This document shows, piece by piece, positions 1 through 11,600 of a stretch of 64,000 nucleotides of DNA (its first letter is position 1; each line of letters begins with the position of its first letter). The position numbers and the translations under genes were made by a program. A model generated the notes under the pieces. That model made no database searches. It was not told where the DNA came from and saw only the letters and a list, made by a program, of their open reading frames with translations. The DNA lies in NCBI GenBank assembly GCA_018105865.1, contig CM030836.1, positions 5,232,983 through 5,296,982 on the forward strand, written 5' to 3'. Origin of the DNA: Metaphire vulgaris. Taxonomy: Eukaryota; Annelida; Clitellata; Crassiclitellata; Megascolecidae.

Positions 1-230
1 TGGCGTGTAGAGAATGGTGGATGCCCCAAATCTCTGCTACATATGCCTACCCGGTGTTGACGAGCAGAAAAAGTCGCCGAGTCAATTGCGATGCCCTTTC
101 ATCTGGTGCATGCCCGGAACCAAATCGATACTTTTTAAGGATTTTAATATAAAAAAGTGTTGACAAGCATAAAAAGGTCGCCGAGTTAATTTTTATGCCG
201 CCTCTGGGGGATACCCGCGGCAACCGCCCC
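1..230. mobile_element. hAT-like MITE, left end cut by window start
   Basis: It begins TGGCGTG and shares its internal order with 57333-57600: GGATGCCC, then GACGAGC, GTCGAGTCAATT-like blocks, and a C-rich right part. The CAGTGGCG-type end suggests hAT. Confidence 0.55.
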
Positions 231-284
231 TCCTACAAGATCTTTACACTAAGACAAATACCAGAAAATATGAAGAATCTGGCG

Positions 285-1150
285 AAGAGCTATAGCCTAC
301 ATCTGTTATGTTGATTTTCGAAAGGCGTTCGACAGCGTTTGGAGGAAAGGCAGGCCTCTGGAGAACCATGCCTGAGATTCTAAGTTCACCCAGAGAAATT
401 AATCATAATAAAAGAAAACATTTACAAAGACACTTTGCAGCAGTCAGAATTAACGGAGAGCTAAGTAATTGGTTCCAAACTATATTACGAGTATTGCAAG
501 GAAGCGTACTATGACCGCTACTGGTCAACATATTCTTGGCAGTGATGGGCAACTAACTAAAGAAACGTTAGTTTAACCACAACTAAATTTAAACTAGAAA
601 TAAGTAGTTAAATCTTTAGTTGCAAACTAACTTTCTAAAATAGTTAACTAAACTAAAAAATATATATAATTGAACTTTTTGCAACTAATTTTTCAACTAT
701 TTCCTAGGAATCAGGTAGGTGTTCATGAAAATAGACGATGCTTGCAACATGAACATGTCAGTCAATGAACCATTAAATTCATTAATCATTGTCTATTTAA
801 TATTTAAGTCTTAGTTTTGACTGCAGGAACAAACGTTTAAATTGTCAAATTTGTTTGGAAAAAATGACCAAGAAAGGAATAGATAAAAAGATACTGTATT
901 TGAGAATTTAGGACACCAACTAACAAGTTTTAGTTAAACTATTTAGTTATTAACTAAAATTTTTCAGTTAAACTAGCATTCTAACTAAACTATTTATATT
1001 TAATTAAACTATGAAGATAACTAAAAAAATTAGTTAAACTTTTAGTTAGTAACTAATATTAGTTAACTATAGTTGCCCATAACTGATTCTTGGAAGTTAT
1101 TATGGTAACAGTATTGGACGAAGAAGAAACTGGAGCGAACATAGAGGAAC
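285..1150 (+). pseudogene. Non-LTR reverse-transcriptase fragment split by a MITE
   Basis: Bases ~290-340 encode CYVDFRKAFDSVWR (RT motif A) with a frame change. Bases ~440-539 encode AAVRINGELSNWFQT...QGSVL (motif B), and translation continues as EVIMVTVLDEEETGANIE at 1086-1142 once the 540-1085 insert is removed. There are frameshifts and no complete frame; this is a retrotransposon relic of RTE or a related clade. Confidence 0.7.
540..1085. mobile_element. hAT MITE with perfect 8-bp TSD
   Basis: Termini are CAGTGATGGGCAACT and, inverted, CAGTTATGGGCAACT. The 8-bp target-site duplication ATTCTTGG is exact at 532-539 and 1086-1093. The interior is AT-rich with many TTAGTTAAC-like repeats and no coding frame. 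It splits the RT fragment. Confidence 0.9.
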
Positions 1151-1157
1151 TGGCAAA

Positions 1158-1822
1158 CTTTGTCGGCGGACTTTGTCGGCGAATTTACCGGCAAACAAAC
1201 CCGCCGGCGTTCAGTCTTGCCCAATGCTGTGGTCTTGCCTACAAACAAAAAATAAGCCACGCCTACAAACGCTGATGTAGCTCAAATTTTTAGATGGCTG
1301 ACGAGGAATTTGACGCTTTGTTATTATGTGGATTAATGTTGACGGTTATTGCATCCGCACATGCATTATCGGGAAGTTTCATTAATTATTATTACTGACA
1401 TAAAGTTGCATGTCCATGTGAATACTTGTCCAACCACTATTTATTAACGTTGCATGTAATTTTATAATTTGTTCCTCATGAAGAATATTTATGTCAAATT
1501 CTCTTTTGGACATTTTTCTTGTAATCTTGAAAACTCGCCGATTTCGCACATAAATTCTCCAACAATGTGTTTCGTTGTTATTGTCAATTTGCGCGCTGAT
1601 CTTTGGACTAAAACCTGATTGGCTGAAAAGTCAAAATGTTCGCCGACAAAGTCCGGCAGATTGTGTATTCACAGTCTCCGGGACTTTGTTTGCGGGCGTT
1701 TACTCCCCGCCCGAACGTCCCGCAAACAAAGTCAGCTAGTGGAGCAGCTGCCATTTGAAGCCGGCTTCTATTCAAGCAGTTTTGCCCGTCGATAAGTTGG
1801 CCGACAAAGTCCGCCGACAAAG
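1158..1822. mobile_element. TIR DNA element with doubled terminal motif and inner palindrome
   Basis: Both ends carry CTTTGTCGGCGG inverted, and on each side a second copy of TTTGTCGGC follows. An inner inverted repeat at ~1681-1733 pairs GACTTTGTTTGCGGG with its complement. No TSD or transposase was recognised, so the superfamily is not assigned. Confidence 0.65.
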
Positions 1823-2079
1823 GACTGCTATGGATAGCAGGATAGGTGATCTATCACTCTTTTAGGAACGAGGAGGAACGGCGTTCCGGAAAATCCGGAC
1901 CGCGTTCCGGAAAATCGGAAGACTTTTTTTGCAAAATTAAATTATTAAATAGAAAATTTAGAACTATATCTATTATAATTATAATTATAATTATAATTAT
2001 TTGTCGTATCATTTTTCAAATTTCTGATTACAAATGTGGCATGACTGATGATTTTGTTAGGGTTAGGGTTAGCTAAAAT

Positions 2080-2164
2080 TTTCATTTTCCAAAACTGATG
2101 GCGTGTGGATGAAATTGCCCCGCGGGCCGGATCCGGCCCGCGGGCCGCCAGTTGGACAACACTG
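2080..2164 (-). mobile_element. hAT (Charlie-like) terminal fragment
   Basis: Read on the minus strand it starts CAGTGTTGTCCAACTGGCGG, then a CCGCGGGCC-rich palindrome (2119-2144). This resembles Charlie-type ends known in other animals. The partner end was not found. Confidence 0.5.
2119..2144. repeat. 26-bp perfect palindrome
   Basis: Every base pairs symmetrically about 2131/2132 (core CCGGATCCGG). It lies inside the hAT terminal fragment and contains SacII- and BamHI-type 6-mers. Confidence 0.9.
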
Positions 2165-2569
2165 GCCCTAGGCCCATGTTGTTTCTACCATCACTTTTAA
2201 TTATGCTTCCCAAGTATTGCAGCATTTTGCCATTTTCCAAAATAAGTCTTTTATGATTTCTAGTCAAAATCTAAAGATATGCATCTCTGGAAAGTTGAAA
2301 AATGTTTGGCTTGAAAGAAAATTCTCACAGTTATCTGCGTTTATTTGAAACAGGTCTGCGGCAGCACAGTTAATATTTATGTTATCCGAAGAAGAGACTG
2401 AAGTGAAATGTCTTCGGTGAACGGATCTCCGCCGCTGCGATGATTTCAATTGTTATAGCGCCGTAACATTTGACGACAGCCGCTGCAGTTGGTCGGCGAT
2501 TGAGACTGCGGGGGTTGTTGGAGAGTAACAGTTGACGTTTGTCGTTGTCAGTGGCTGGGATCGTCGGCG

Positions 2570-2686
2570 ATGTCTGCATCGATGAAGCAGAAGAAGAAGC
2601 GAATCAGAGCAGTTCAGCAGAAGCTGCGCCTCTTCCGCGCCAAGGAACCGCTTCTGAGCGTCCTCATGTGGGGCGTCAACTACTCG
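2570..2686 (+). CDS. PIP4K2: PIP4K2 exon 1 (residues 1-39)
   Basis: The ATG at 2570 opens a lysine-rich N terminus ([14 protein letters not shown]) followed by [19 protein letters not shown], the conserved start of the kinase fold. The donor is GTAAGAGC at 2687, phase 0. The frame remains open upstream for at least about 50 bases, so an earlier non-ATG or spliced leader cannot be excluded. However, family members begin with a similar short basic tail, so this ATG fits. Confidence 0.9.
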
Positions 2687-5600
2687 GTAAGAGCAACGGA
2701 CGGGGTCGTCGATGTAACTGGCCACTTCTAGACCGGATCCCGGCAGAGTTAGTTAGTTAGTTAGTTAATATGCCAACTTATGTAGCGCTATAGTCACAGC
2801 AGGCCAAGATCAAGAGCTCTTTACAGATTGCACTTAAATGAGATGTTAAACAAGTGCGTCTTTAGTCTGGTAGCAAACATTTCTAGACTAGTCGCGTTAG
2901 TCACAATGTCCGGTATGTGCGCAGAGCAGAGCCAACCGGTCGGCCAACCGGTCGGCCAATGTTCGATTTATGGCGTGGGCGAGCTGACATGTTCGGTATC
3001 TCGGTTAACGTTGGGACCGGCGTCCCCACCGAAAGTACAGGTCTTGTACAGCGTCCCCAGTCTTGTGGTGCCTTGAGGTTTCAAGTCTTCAAACTTATTT
3101 AGATTTTATATTATATATTATATATTTACTCGTAAAATTAAAGAAAACCTACAAAAAAAAATCGCGAAAATCAAACGGATATGCTCCTCACCGATCCAAA
3201 GACGACCAAAGCACGGCATATGAACGCTCTAAATGAGTCCGTTTTGCCGAACATACACACGAACAAACAAGCCTTACAATTAGGGCTGCGCCAAGTAACG
3301 CGACTACTCCACTCCAAATTGGAGTTGAAATTGAAATTGAAAGCAGAAAAATTTTTTTAAAATTTTTTTGGAGTCGAGTACTCGCATAGAATAACTAAAT
3401 AAAGAATAGATTAGATAAATAAAGAATAACCAAAGAATTTCATTAAAATTTGGCCTACCATTATTTGTTACAAATTATTAATCAGTCTTATTGAGGTTAT
3501 TTTTAATCGTTATGCCCCAGTTAGTTAAAATGTTGCTCACAGTGGTCAGTGGGCTAAGTCTAGTGGACCTCACATTTTTGCCAGTACCGGTAAAATAGTT
3601 TCTGTTCTGTAACTTCTGTTATAACTAGACTTGAATACGCTTGAATATCCGAAAAACTGTTATGTAACTGTACCTAGTGTTCTGCTCTGGTTAAATGAGG
3701 CCATTAGGCAAATAATACGCATTATGTGACGTGTAATGTTTGCAAATCATGTATTTCCGGTTTAAAACAGTTCTACGCAAGTACTCGAGTACTCGTTAAG
3801 CTACTCGCCAACTACTCGAGTAATAAACTACTCGGTTAGCGCAGCCCTACTTACAATACAAACGTAATACCCGTTGGTTGAAGTTGGGACCGGCCAAATA
3901 ATTTTGAAGACTTAAAACGGCATCACAAGGCTGGGGGGGCGCTGTACTAGACATGTACTTTCGGTGGGGACGCCGGTCCCAATGCTTACCGGTATCTCGA
4001 GCACTGATGCCGAGTGTAGCTAGCCTAGGCTGATGACTAGTGCATTATTGCCAGGGGGCTCTCAGTATATGAATTGAAATATTAGTTTTCTACGGAGAAG
4101 CCTATGGCTTTTAACCCATGCATTCTTTTTGATGCATAAGTAGTTTTATGTATGAGCATTTTGCTGGTGAAATCGCACCAGCCAAATTGTCTGAAATCGC
4201 TCACTTGGCAAAAAGCTGTTGTGCATGCACAGAAATATCATTCACATTAGGATCAGGGTTAGGTGTGTAGAATTTCCAGGGAGCCTCGTCCGCTTCTTTA
4301 ATTTTAAATGCCAACATTCTTTGGTGGTGTTTACAGCAGACGCTTTGGCTGTCACAATATTTCACCAAGGAAACTTCATCCTTTATGTATATGTAATTGA
4401 TATTTAGTTACAGTAAATGTTGGTTTGACTATTGGCTTTAGTTCAACAACTGATAGACTGAAACATCTATTAATTGCATAATTATAATAATTGATGAAGT
4501 TAAAGGCAGCAAGTATAGTGGCTTTGTTGTCATGGTTGTTTATATCAGATTCAAATTTTAGGAGCCATTGATTGAATGTTTGCATCCAATTTTTCAAAGC
4601 TATTTGCAAAGTAAAACTACTTATTTTTAAGAACTAACCAAAAGTTGATTACAAGAAATATATTCAACATTGTAATCATTAGTTAATGGTCACTTTTGGT
4701 TGAAGACAGTTTTAGAAAACTGTAAAATAATTTTATGAAGTGCCAAAGCTAGGGACACATGTAATGTATTCAGTAATGCTATTTGGAAGACTGTATCAAT
4801 GCTTTTGATTACCTGGTGAGTTTGTCTGACTTAACCTTGTGCAGAATCATGATTTGAAGCCAACATCAGAGATTGATTTATGAGCGCAGATCAGTTCTCA
4901 GATCATACCATGACTAAGCAGATCATGGCTGATGAACCTAAAGACACAGCCCACAGAATTGTTCTGTATAATCTGGAGCTTCTGTGAAAGGGAAAGAGAA
5001 AATAGGCATAGGATTAAAGGGAAGTAGGAAGTAGAGTGACCCAGAGACAACTTTTATCTCCACCCCCACCCTGCACCGAAGCATTTCTCCCTGTCCCACT
5101 CCATCCCACCATTGCTTCTCTCCATCCTCACCCCATCCCTACAGCATATTTCCCATCTCCATACCAGCATTTTCCATCCCTTCATCATCCCAGCAGTAAG
5201 CTGTTAACATATGTTAACAAAAACACATAGTAGCATAGCATGTAGTATCTATGTACGATGATACTGCATGGCAGAATTAACAGCAAGAGGAAGAGAGGCC
5301 GGCCTCGTAGATGATGGACGAATGATATTGTGGAATGGACAAAACAACCAATTACACTGGTCTACATTTTTAAAAAAATTTTCTGCTGACTTAAGTATTT
5401 TTGCTGATTTTACCCAATTGAGAGGTGCTGATTCCAGATATGAAGTCAAAAATTATGCAATACGTCAAATTTTTTCGCAAATGAGGAATGCTTAATTAAA
5501 GGTGTTAAACTCAAACATAAGGGAAAATAGGAAATTCTGAAGAACCGATAACACGTAATATTTTTTATTCAGCCAAAAAATGAGTCTGTCTTCTAACCAA

Positions 5601-8600
5601 GAGAGCAATAAAAGCAATAGCTAGTTGCTTAAATTTAAGTTTTGAGAAAGGAATCTTCTCTTTTTGGATGCTCCGGTATAGTTATGGTCACAGTTGTCAC
5701 GCTGTAAACACCAGCAGTAGTCTGCCACAATGTTTGAGTTCTATCTGCCTTGATATCTATGTTCCATGGTCGTGATGTCTTGATGGAAGCATTCTCCTTG
5801 TTCTTCACATCAATAGCTCCAAGATTTGAAGTTCAGGTAGCTATGAAGGAAATGCAACTTGACACTCATGTTGCTCCCAGTCTTCGAAAGCAATCTTCGG
5901 ATTTGAACTGAAAGGTCATAATTCTCTGTTTCATCTGCCAAGTAAGTCAGTAATCAGGTCGTAAAAGCATCTTGTCTAAACTATAACATCCCATTGATTC
6001 AATAAGTCCTTTGATGTTGATGCAGTATACAAACTCCTCCTCCATATGGAAATATTTCAAAAAGATCATTCTCTCTGCCATGATACATAAGCGTGGTTCC
6101 TGGAGCCAACACTGAACAGGTTCTTTTTCTTCAGTCTTGAACCCAGTAACTCTGCTGACGACTTAAAGATCTAGATCTCATATAAGGTCTTACAACTCAG
6201 CTTGGTTGAATGTTTGGTGCATTCCAGCCGCCAACTTCTGAGGCCATGAAATCTTCACCATTCGTGTCTGTTGACTGACTAAATTCATCGTTGTCAGAAA
6301 CACCCAAAGTAGTGCAAATAGGTACAGGAACTTTGTATCAGTGAGCAACTGGTCTCAGAGCAGAGGGGTGATTTGGGTACTGGTTGGAAGATTTTGTCTT
6401 TGTGGACATGCCTGAAATATTTACCAGACAGAAGTAGCAGTTATCAACATGCATGGTTTCCTCGCCACACCATTGGAACTCCAAAGCTAAGACCAGAGAA
6501 AGCTTCCCACAGAAAAAACTGTGACCTTTAGTCACATTATGAACTGTCTGAGGCTTTCAACAAATGTCCTGCACACTTTATGCAGTGCCCAAGGTTTTCC
6601 TGGTCACCCAATTTAACTGGAAATATGCATGATAAGCTTTATGCACAAATTCAAACACCTCTCTCCTTTGTTTAGGTGCTGTAAAACAACCACAAATGTA
6701 GCAAAATTTGTCAGGATCATTCCTGCACTAACCACGAAGACAAAAGTGCTGGTTTACATATTCTACAGAAAACTAGTTAAAATAGTTACATTTGCTGCAA
6801 CTTGTAAGCCTCATGAACGACTGAATGCTGCCGTAAACCACGCTGCTTATATAGGCCTATATCCATATAATGCTGACGTTGCAGTTTAAAACTGCCTATT
6901 AAACTGTTGTGTTATTAAATAGTTATGTCCACTGCATATTAATTAGCTTTTGCACATCCTATCTTTTTGCATATTCAATATAGCTAAAGAATTATTATGC
7001 ATAATGCCAAACTATTACCTGTAAACAGTAAATCAGTAAACAGCGTTATATTTGAAAACTGGACGAATGGGAGAAATGGGTGTGATTTTGGATTCAGAAC
7101 ACCAAAAATACATAAAGATCACATGTTGTCTTCAAGTCAGCAAAATTGATGTAGACCAGTGTTATCAATTGCTTCAGAGCTGCAAAAGACAGAGTCATGT
7201 GGAGAACCTTGTCATCGACCTGCATAGCCGCCTCCGACCCTCAGCAATGAGGATGGACGATACCATACCATACTACATTTTTGTTTAGAACTGAATTATA
7301 GCATCAAGTTTTTGAATGTTAGATGGTAATATAATTAAAGTTCCAGTCAATGAATAAAGGAGATTGACAACAACAGCATTCAGCTGAGTGCAGCAGTCAT
7401 CCATTGTGCACCCTTCATTTAGTGTAGCCACACATTACTCACTCTGTTATACTTTTGAAACTTTTGAAATGATATTCATTCAATTTTAACGTTAATCAAT
7501 TTGTTGATGTTGCAATTTTCCACTTTTAACCTCAAGCAATGCGAAATAACAAGCCACGTGCTCAAAACAATACAAGTTAAAAGGACACAAGAAAAAGAAA
7601 TACGAGACAGTACTTCCGACACGTTGCTAAGTCAGTCAGCTGCTCTAGCACTGTGTATTTCTGGTAATTGCACATATACCTACTTAACGAACAACCTACT
7701 AGGTTACTAAATACTCTACATCTACAGCAAAACAAGAACATCTGCACAGCGTCATCAATATTATTATCAACTTGATAATATTGATAACATTACCGCAGTA
7801 TTATGTAGTAAATGTCCTTGTCCCTGCAGTATTACCACATGACAATAACCTGCTATGGTCTCCCTGACTACGTCACTAACTCGAACACTAGTGCCCAGTT
7901 TGCAATGAACCTTAAGACTCATTTGTTTAGAACATCGTACGATTGTTGGGTGTGAAGTGCTCTCGACTTAGGCATTGCCTTGGGCATAGCGCTATATAAA
8001 TTGTTAGAGATAACAATAATAATAATAATATGGCAGTAATTTGGCCAGATTTGTCCTATTGTTCCTCCCTGAATTTCTGCTGGGGCCTATCAGTATGTTT
8101 GCACTCCAAAAGAAATCAAATTTACCTGCTTCATTGATTTTTCTAGGAAGATGTTTCAGCCCTCAGCTGAAAATAACAAAATTTTTCAAAATCAATGCTA
8201 TCTTGGTGTTTAATTATTTTTTCAGATAAATGAGTTGAGTCATGTGACCATTCCAGTCATGCTGATGCCAGATGATTTCAAGTCATACCTCAAGATACGA
8301 ATCGACAATCATTTATTCAACAAGTCAGTACACTCAAGAATTGTATTACTAATGATTTAGTGTCGGCTGGCGTATTTCTTAGGACAATTTTGTCATACCG
8401 AAGAATTCTGGAGAAAAGTGTTGGTAAACCAAAGGAAAATTCTATCACTTGTGTCGTTTAAAAAGATTTCTTGGGGAATGAAAGATTGAGATTTGGTAAT
8501 AAGGAACAGATTTTGCAAAAATGAGTTGCTGATTTTTTATATAGAAAGGGATAGAATCTTTCTTGTTTGACTGTGAGTGGGATGTGGACCATAATATAAC

Positions 8601-11600
8601 CAGAGTCATAAATTCAAGAACTAATTTGCATGATGTTGGCAAGGAACTCTGCTGGAGATTATTTGTATTCTGCATGATTTAGTCATTCGTGCAAGATATT
8701 GAAACTGTGCCTCTGCTTTGTTTTACATCGCAATATCATCCAGAATACGAGAAGAGCAAATTGTGTTTGGACAAACACAGCTACAAATAATGCATATTTT
8801 ATCATTTGCTGAAAGAGGTTTTATTTTTAGAATTTAGAAAATTTGTAGTTTTGTCCAATCTGTAACAAACATTTAAAAATAGCAGCATGGATAAGAAATT
8901 ATGTTTAGCATTCTCAAATTTTAGATGCTTACTTCTTTGCCTTTGAATTTGAATTGGTCAAATTTAGTGATCAAGATTTGGCCAACTGCAGTACTGTACT
9001 TTTGGTTATTTTGCCCTATCAAAATATCTTCAGTATAATCATTGCAAACATTGGATTGATAGTGTGCCTGGACACTGTGCACAGTCCAGGACTAATTGTC
9101 TGTTATAAGTTTCATTATGTTACATTTGTATGTCCACAGTGTATCCCATTTGCTATCAATTTTGCACATTATTGACTTGTGCCTTTAAGAGAATTTAGGA
9201 TAAATAAGTTACTTGGTATTACAGCAGGACATAAATTCTCAGGTAGGAAGATAATGCCCCTGCAAGTATAGAGTTATGAGATTTAAACCTGGACTGTAAG
9301 ACTAGTTCTCATTTTTAATTTATTGAATTTCAATCATATTTATTACCAGTTGGTTGGCCTAATGACATACACAGTCAATATACACTGTAAATGCTAAGGT
9401 AAATATTTTAAATATTCTTGGCTTGTTTAAAGTCTCAGATTTCTGTGCATTTTCTAAGCATTTTTTCTTGCTTATTAGCAATATTGTTAAGTAATAATAA
9501 GTAATAATCACACAACAAATAATGGGCGTTAGGGCCGCGTTACAAGTCTTAAGAATTATTAGCCACAATTAGTGAAAAAATGCACTGAATTGCTTTAAAT
9601 TGTTGGCATTTGGTGAGTATTTGGACTGTAATTATTTTAAGCAGTGAGCAGTTGATGAAAGGTAGACTAATTTATTTTTATCTTTAATTGAAGTTCTGAT
9701 GACTTGCTTAAGAGTGCATTGTTTTCATGGTAACTTTGACTAGCTATCGAAGAAGTTTTTTTCCATGTATGGGTATTGTCATTACAACATTGGAGCCTAC
9801 TGCTTCCGTCTGATATGAGTTAGGTTTTTCAAAAGAGCAGAAGTAGGGTGTCAAACTATTCTCAGTCCAAATTTTCATCCCAAGAACTAAATCTTTCTGC
9901 CCCCAGAGGGAGCTAGTTACCCTTCAATGGGATTAAAACCCCTCAAATCCTCTATAAATTGAACTATTTCAGATACTAATATCTGAAAGGCTGTCATGTT
10001 TCTTGATGTTAAAGTAATTAAAATTTTAATTAAAGGCAATGTGTGTGTGTCATAATCTTTCTTATTTCACTTTATGTTTAGCATTGATGTGTTTTGACTG
10101 TGAAATATTCTGGTTAGAGGGTGGAATTATGTTCAAGCTTTTTAGCTTTTAAGTGTTAATATGTGAAGACTGATATCTATGTGCTTTCTAGAGGTGCATC
10201 GATTATCATTTTTATCATTAGAGAATCTGATATTGAAGCTTTTCCATGACTTGTACATTGTTTCATTAGTACAGACCAGTAGTGGACATGCCAGATATGC
10301 TCTGTGTTTAAATGCACTTGTTTTGATCATAATGGTCAGTGGTGTTTGTGCTGCTGAGCCAGTTGATTGTTGCTTGGTTCTGGGCCAAGGGAGGTTTTTG
10401 AATGAAGTAAACCCATAATTAATGTTTGTTATAAGAATAAGTACCTAGAATTAATTTGTGATAGGGGCATGTTATGATGATGATTCAGTGACTAATGATA
10501 TTAGTTTAGAATTTGTGGATTTCCGCTTAAGCTTTTCAGCTTTTAAGTGTTAATATATGAAGACCGATGTACCATATTTTCGTGGATATAAGACTGACCC
10601 ACGTATAATTCCGCGCATATAAGACGGACCCACGTATAAGCCGCATCCGATTATAAGATGCGGATTTTGATGATTTGTGTTTTTAAAATGATGGATAAGA
10701 CGCCCCCATATATAAGATGCACCAAAAGAGTCAAATACTGAGTCTCTATTCAGTTACCTGGTTAATAATTACAATCCTATCTCACCTGAATGTGGCTGCC
10801 CATAGAGAGCAAGAGATGGGAGAGAGGAGGGAGAAAGGAGGATGGGTAGAAGAGAGATTGCCTTGAATTAGAAGGGTTTTGTCAACTGTCATAATGTTAA
10901 AATAGCCCTACTGTACATCAATAATTTGAACATCTAACAAAAATCTTTATTCAGTAATCTGACCAATTACAGTCATCTTTCATTTCCATGTTGCTGCTGG
11001 CTGAGAGAAAGACAGACAGACAGACAGAGGGAGAGACACATACAGAGACAGACAGAGATCACCTTGAATGAGAGATCACCTTGAATTGGAAGGGCTTGCC
11101 TCTTAGTGTTGTAGACCTTCTTATCATGTCACACATAAGTTGCTTAACTGTCTATTGTGAAATCTATTCAGAATTCTGATTAATCACAATCCTCGTTCAC
11201 TTAAATGTCACTGCCAGCGGAGAGAGGCGGAGAGAGTGAGAGAGACAGACAGAGAGATTGCCTTGAATTGGAAGGATTTCCCTCCACCGTTTCTACCTGC
11301 ATCTTCTTGCAGTCTTGGATTTATTTATTGATGATGACTTAGATGCCAGTTCTTCATCTTCCAAAACTCTAGACAAGACGCCCCTGAGTATAAGATGCAT
11401 CAATGGGCCTAATTGTGTAAAAGTCGTATAATCCGCAACTTATATGCGCGAAAATACGGGATGTGTTTTCTAGAGTTGTGTTGGTTGTCAGCCAGTAATC
11501 AGTATCGGCCAATTATATATCAGCTGATTAAAGCACAACTATTTGTGATGTAATTGTTAGTTATAGTAGAAATTAGAAATTATTAGAACAGCAACAGAAT

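Noticed and set aside
2056..2078. Telomere-like TTAGGG units
   Set aside because: Only two or three imperfect units here and a degenerate patch at ~29155-29200; too few to be a telomeric tract.
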